Below are positions 60,924-64,000 of a stretch of 64,000 bases of DNA, piece after piece. Source of the stretch: Pseudoxanthomonas koreensis_A (lineage in GTDB: Bacteria; Pseudomonadota; Gammaproteobacteria; Xanthomonadales; Xanthomonadaceae); assembly GCF_041890415.1 (NCBI RefSeq), contig NZ_CP169056.1:1550001-1614000 (forward strand), written 5' to 3'. The notes below the pieces were generated by a model. It saw only the letters and a program-made list of their open reading frames with translations, ran no database searches and was not told the origin of the DNA. How positions within the stretch are numbered: position 1 is the first letter of the stretch; each line of letters opens with the position of its first letter. The translations under genes were made by a program, and so were the position numbers.

Positions 60924-60966
60924 GCAGCGATTTGTGGGTATTTCGTAAAAGGGTCGTGAAAAACGA

Positions 60967-62142
60967 TTACAGCACTTCCAGCGCGATGGCCGTGGCTTCG
61001 CCGCCGCCAATGCAGAGCGCGGCCACGCCCTTCTTCAGCCCCCGCTTGCGCAAGGCATTGATCAGGGTGACCACCAGGCGGGCGCCGGAAGCACCGATGG
61101 GATGGCCCAGGGCACAGGCCCCGCCGTTGACGTTGACCTTGTCGTGCGAGATGCCCAACTCCTTGATCGGGGCCATCGCCACCACCGCGAAGGCCTCGTT
61201 GATCTCGAACAGGTCCACCTCTTCCGCCTTCCAGCCCACCTTGTCCAGCAGGCTGGCGATGGCGCCCACCGGCGCGGTGGTGAACCACTCCGGCTGGTGC
61301 GCCCAGGTCTGGTGGCCGACGATCCGCGCCAGCGGCTTCAGCCCACGGCGGGCGGCCTCATCGGCCGACAGCAGCACGGTGGCGGCGGCGCCGTCGGAAA
61401 TGGACGAGGAACTGGCGGCGGTGACCGTGCCGTCCTTCCTGAAGGCCGGACGCAGGGTCGGGATCTTGGCCACGTCGGACTTGCCGGGCTGCTCGTCGCT
61501 GGCGAACTCCAGCTCGCCCTTGCGGGTGCTGACCTTGACCGCGGCGATCTCGCCGTCGAATGCGCCGGACGCCTGCGCAGCCTGGGCGCGCTTGACCGAC
61601 TCGATCGCGAACGCATCCTGGTCCTCGCGGCTGAAGCCGTACTTCTCCACCGTGCTTTCGGCGAACACGCCCATCGACTGGCCGTCATACGGATTGGTCA
61701 GGCCGTCCCACGCCATGTGGTCCACCGCCTGGAAGTTGCCGTAGCGGTTGCCGCTGCGCGAGTTGGGGATCATGTGCGGCGCGTTGCTCATGGACTCCAT
61801 GCCGCCAGCCACCACGACCGTGGCCGATCCGGCCTTGATCAGGTCGTGGCCGAACATGATCGCCTTCATGCCCGAGCCGCACACCTTGTTGATGGTGGTG
61901 GCACCGGCAGAGGTGGGCAGCCCTGCGGCCAGCGCGGCCTGGCGCGCGGGCGCCTGGCCCAGGTTGGCCGGCAGCACGCAGCCCATGATGACCTCGGACA
62001 CGTCCTGGGCGGGAATGCCGGACTGCTCCAGCGCGGCCGCGATGGCGGTGGCGCCCAGGGTCGGCGTGGGCACGCCATTGAACTGGCCCAGGAAGGAACC
62101 GATGGCGGTGCGCTTGGCGGCTGCGATGACAATGTCGGACAT
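60967..62142 (-). CDS. Acetyl-CoA C-acyltransferase (thiolase)
   Basis: Condenses two acyl-CoAs or cleaves 3-ketoacyl-CoA; in this neighbourhood probably acetyl-CoA C-acetyltransferase. The 391-aa length is typical of biosynthetic thiolases. The active-site nucleophile is C88 in NKVCGSGMKAI, the general-base H347 is in GGACALGHPIGASG and the second cysteine is C377 in CIGGGEATA. A promoter (62193-62221) lies upstream. It faces the subtilase gene across 170 bases. Terminal steps of branched-chain and fatty-acid catabolism are plausible. The exact substrate chain length is not readable. Confidence 0.93.
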   Translation of the reverse strand: MSDIVIAAAKRTAIGSFLGQFNGVPTPTLGATAIAAALEQSGIPAQDVSEVIMGCVLPANLGQAPARQAALAAGLPTSAGATTINKVCGSGMKAIMFGHDLIKAGSATVVVAGGMESMSNAPHMIPNSRSGNRYGNFQAVDHMAWDGLTNPYDGQSMGVFAESTVEKYGFSREDQDAFAIESVKRAQAAQASGAFDGEIAAVKVSTRKGELEFASDEQPGKSDVAKIPTLRPAFRKDGTVTAASSSSISDGAAATVLLSADEAARRGLKPLARIVGHQTWAHQPEWFTTAPVGAIASLLDKVGWKAEEVDLFEINEAFAVVAMAPIKELGISHDKVNVNGGACALGHPIGASGARLVVTLINALRKRGLKKGVAALCIGGGEATAIALEVL

Positions 62143-62192
62143 AAGGTAGGTCTGCCTGCATGGGAGGGGTGCCGGATGCCGGCGTCGGTGGC

Positions 62193-62221
62193 ATTATCGA
62201 CTCCCGGGAACGGATTGACCA
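62193..62221 (-). promoter_or_regulatory. Thiolase promoter
   Basis: On the minus strand TGGTCA (62221-62216, 4 of 6 to -35), 17 bases and GATAAT (62198-62193, 5 of 6 to the -10). The thiolase ATG is 50 bases downstream. Confidence 0.45.
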
Positions 62222-62312
62222 AATGTGGCGGCCAGGTGTGGCGGCCGGCACCTGTGGCAGCCTGCAACGGATAGCGGTACATCACCAACCAAAGGAATGG
62301 AGGACGCACCCC

Positions 62313-64000
62313 ATGAAGCGGAAAGCGCTTGCCCTGGCCATTGTCTCGATCCTCGCCACCAGCCTGGCGGCCTGCGGCGGTGGCGGCGGTGGCGGCGGCA
62401 ACAGCCGGCCCACGCCACCTTCGTCCACGCCGGTGACCGGCGGCGGTCAGACAACCCCGACGCCCACCCCTGCACCGGATCCGGCACCCGAGCCGACACC
62501 AGTGCCGGAGCCGACGCCGGACCCGACCCCCGCTCCGCCGCCCGGCCCGGAAAACAAGCAACCGCCAGTCGATGCGCACCTGGCGATGATCCGCGCCGAC
62601 GTGGCCCAGTCCCTGGGTTACACCGGCAAGGGCGTGACCATCGGCCTGCTCGACAGCGGCGTGCGCCGCAACCATCCCACCCTGGACGGCAGGGTCGATG
62701 CCAGCTTCGTCCATATCGGCGCCAACAACGACCTGTCGGTGGACGACAAGGTCGGCCATGGCACCTCCGTGGCCCAGTTGGCCGCCGGCTCCCCGCTCGG
62801 CCTGTGGCCGGGCGGTGTGGCCCAGGAGGCACGCATCGTCTCCTCGCGCATCATCGCCGACGACTCGCCGGACGATGACGGCTCGGGCCAGGGCAACCAG
62901 GTGACCGAAGGCCAGGGCTACGGCGCCTACTTCAAGCAACTCAACAACGAGCTGGCCGATGCCGGCGCGCGCATCATCAACAATTCCTGGGGCGGGCTGT
63001 ACTGGACCTCGCCACGGGTCACCCTGGAGTTCGTCGACGCCTACGAGGAGTTTGTCATCGACCGTGGCGGCCTGGTGGTGTTCGCCACCGGCAACGAGGG
63101 CCAGGACCCGCGCTATCGCGCCAATCCGGGCGACAACGCCGCGCTTCCCAGCAAGACGTTTGCCGGCGACCTGGAACGCGGCTGGCTGGCCGTGGCCGCA
63201 CTCAACCCGACCGAGCTCACCCCCACCCTGACCGACTATTCGCAGGCGTGCGGCGTGGCCAAGAACTACTGCCTGACCGCACCGGGCAACGTGATCTACA
63301 CCGGGCTGGACGCCACCACCGGGGACCCTGCCTACATGTGGGGCACCGGCACATCGTTCGCCGCACCGCTGGTGTCGGGTGCTGCTGCACTGGTGTGGGA
63401 GGCCTTCCCCTACTTCGACAACGACCTGGTCCGCCAGACCCTGCTGGGCACCGCCACCGACATCGGCGCACCCGGCCCGGACGAGGAGTTCGGCTATGGC
63501 CTGCTCAACGTGGGCAAGGCGGTGGACGGCCCGGCACGGTTCGACTGGGGCAACGTGACGGTCACTTTCGATGACATCGACTCGATCTGGTACAACGATA
63601 TCGAAGGCGCCGGCGGCCTGACCAAGAATGGCACCGGCAGCCTGGTGCTGGCCGGGCATGGCGGCTATGCAGGCGCCACCACGGTCAACGACGGCGTGTT
63701 CGCCGCATTGGCGGGCCTGTCCGGCAACGGGGTCGACATCAAGGACGGCGCCGTTTTCCTGGGCGTGGGCGACATTGCCGGGAACGTGGACAATACCGGC
63801 TGGATGATTGCCGGCAACGGCACCGATGGCATGCGCATCCTCGGCAACTTCACGTCCAACGGCTTCCCGTTCAACCAGGACTGGGGAATCGTCTCGGTCT
63901 GGCTGGGCGCGCCCCTGCAGGTGGAAGGCCGGGCGAGCCTGGGAAGCCGGGGATCCTCGTACAGGGCCGGCCTCTACATCGAGGGCGTGCGCAAGGGCTA
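62313..64000 (+). CDS. S8 subtilisin-like serine protease, autotransporter type (partial at window end)
   Basis: Secreted protease; 562 residues are present and the frame continues past the window edge. It starts with a lipoprotein-like signal (SLAAC, C21), eight glycines, then a 50-residue Pro/Thr-rich stalk (about 31-80). The S8 catalytic domain follows: D114 (GLLDSGV), H149 (KVGHGTSVA), oxyanion N261 (FATGNEG) and S348 (GTGTSFAAPLVSGA). After about residue 400 come beta-helix repeats with TKNGTGSLVLAGHGGYAGATTV, the autotransporter-associated repeat type, so an outer-membrane beta-barrel is expected at the C-terminus beyond position 64000. GGAGG lies 9 bases before the ATG. The lipobox in a Type V-secreted protease is notable. 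Confidence 0.92.
   Translation, partial: MKRKALALAIVSILATSLAACGGGGGGGGNSRPTPPSSTPVTGGGQTTPTPTPAPDPAPEPTPVPEPTPDPTPAPPPGPENKQPPVDAHLAMIRADVAQSLGYTGKGVTIGLLDSGVRRNHPTLDGRVDASFVHIGANNDLSVDDKVGHGTSVAQLAAGSPLGLWPGGVAQEARIVSSRIIADDSPDDDGSGQGNQVTEGQGYGAYFKQLNNELADAGARIINNSWGGLYWTSPRVTLEFVDAYEEFVIDRGGLVVFATGNEGQDPRYRANPGDNAALPSKTFAGDLERGWLAVAALNPTELTPTLTDYSQACGVAKNYCLTAPGNVIYTGLDATTGDPAYMWGTGTSFAAPLVSGAAALVWEAFPYFDNDLVRQTLLGTATDIGAPGPDEEFGYGLLNVGKAVDGPARFDWGNVTVTFDDIDSIWYNDIEGAGGLTKNGTGSLVLAGHGGYAGATTVNDGVFAALAGLSGNGVDIKDGAVFLGVGDIAGNVDNTGWMIAGNGTDGMRILGNFTSNGFPFNQDWGIVSVWLGAPLQVEGRASLGSRGSSYRAGLYIEGVRKG

Overview
The window is very GC-rich DNA (about 69-70% by eye), densely coding on both strands, with short intergenic gaps and many GTG/TTG starts. 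Gene content suggests a gammaproteobacterium of the Xanthomonadaceae/Lysobacteraceae (Stenotrophomonas, Pseudoxanthomonas or Luteimonas type): a FliA-controlled chemotaxis block, a 180-kDa-type NAD-glutamate dehydrogenase, ppsR/ppsA, an Fe/Mn superoxide dismutase, leucine catabolism genes, a GH3 glycosidase with a secreted esterase, and an S8 autotransporter-type protease. The family assignment is inference. I see no rRNA, tRNA, CRISPR array, insertion sequence or prophage gene.

Layout. 1-5.0 kb: a chemoreceptor followed by cheR-cheD-cheB; both the receptor and cheR are preceded by sigma-28-like promoters. 5.1-12.6 kb, minus strand: 5'-nucleotidase, a small secreted protein, NAD kinase and the giant NAD-GDH. 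12.7-17.7 kb: a TetR regulator with an RND efflux pump (adaptor and permease, no outer-membrane channel). 17.7-25.1 kb: sodB, a barnase-type RNase with its barstar-type inhibitor, ABC-F Uup, DEAD helicase DbpA, SelO and a cold-shock protein. 25.3-33 kb: luciferase-like oxidoreductase, DUF1249, divergent ppsR/ppsA, oligoribonuclease, DUF2721, tRNA adenosine deaminase and a YihG-like acyltransferase. 33-37 kb: divergent GH3 glycosidase and alpha/beta-hydrolase. 37.1-41.7 kb: a DevBCA-like three-gene ABC exporter, a methyltransferase and two tiny lysine-rich proteins. 41.8-46 kb: a rearranged region in which the front of a Tat-signal epimerase is fused in frame to the back half of a SulP transporter, 1.1 kb from an intact SulP paralogue. 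46.2-51.3 kb: HDOD protein, zinc-ribbon protein, DUF1456, YajD, M20 amidohydrolase and an acetoin-reductase-like SDR. 51.3-56.1 kb: a DUF3883 gene remnant, an SPFH / zinc-ribbon / small-membrane-protein operon, a repeat-tailed membrane protein and a membrane-embedded AraC-type regulator with two nearly identical palindromes. 56.2-64 kb: amino-acid permease, leucine dehydrogenase, isovaleryl-CoA dehydrogenase, an Ala-rich lipoprotein, a thiolase and the start of a subtilase autotransporter that runs off the end.

Working together. CheR and CheB set receptor methylation and CheD deamidates receptors, completing adaptation for the adjacent receptor. PpsR controls the divergently encoded PpsA. Leucine dehydrogenase and isovaleryl-CoA dehydrogenase fit successive steps of leucine breakdown, and the adjacent permease could supply substrate. 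The barnase and barstar genes overlap as an RNase/antidote pair. The SPFH protein and its TFIIB-type zinc-ribbon partner resemble the Bacillus YdjI/YdjG membrane-stress pair and are the best candidate here for a poorly described system. The SulP-epimerase chimera, with its perfectly conserved 392-bp tract shared with the intact SulP gene, is the clearest genomic oddity.
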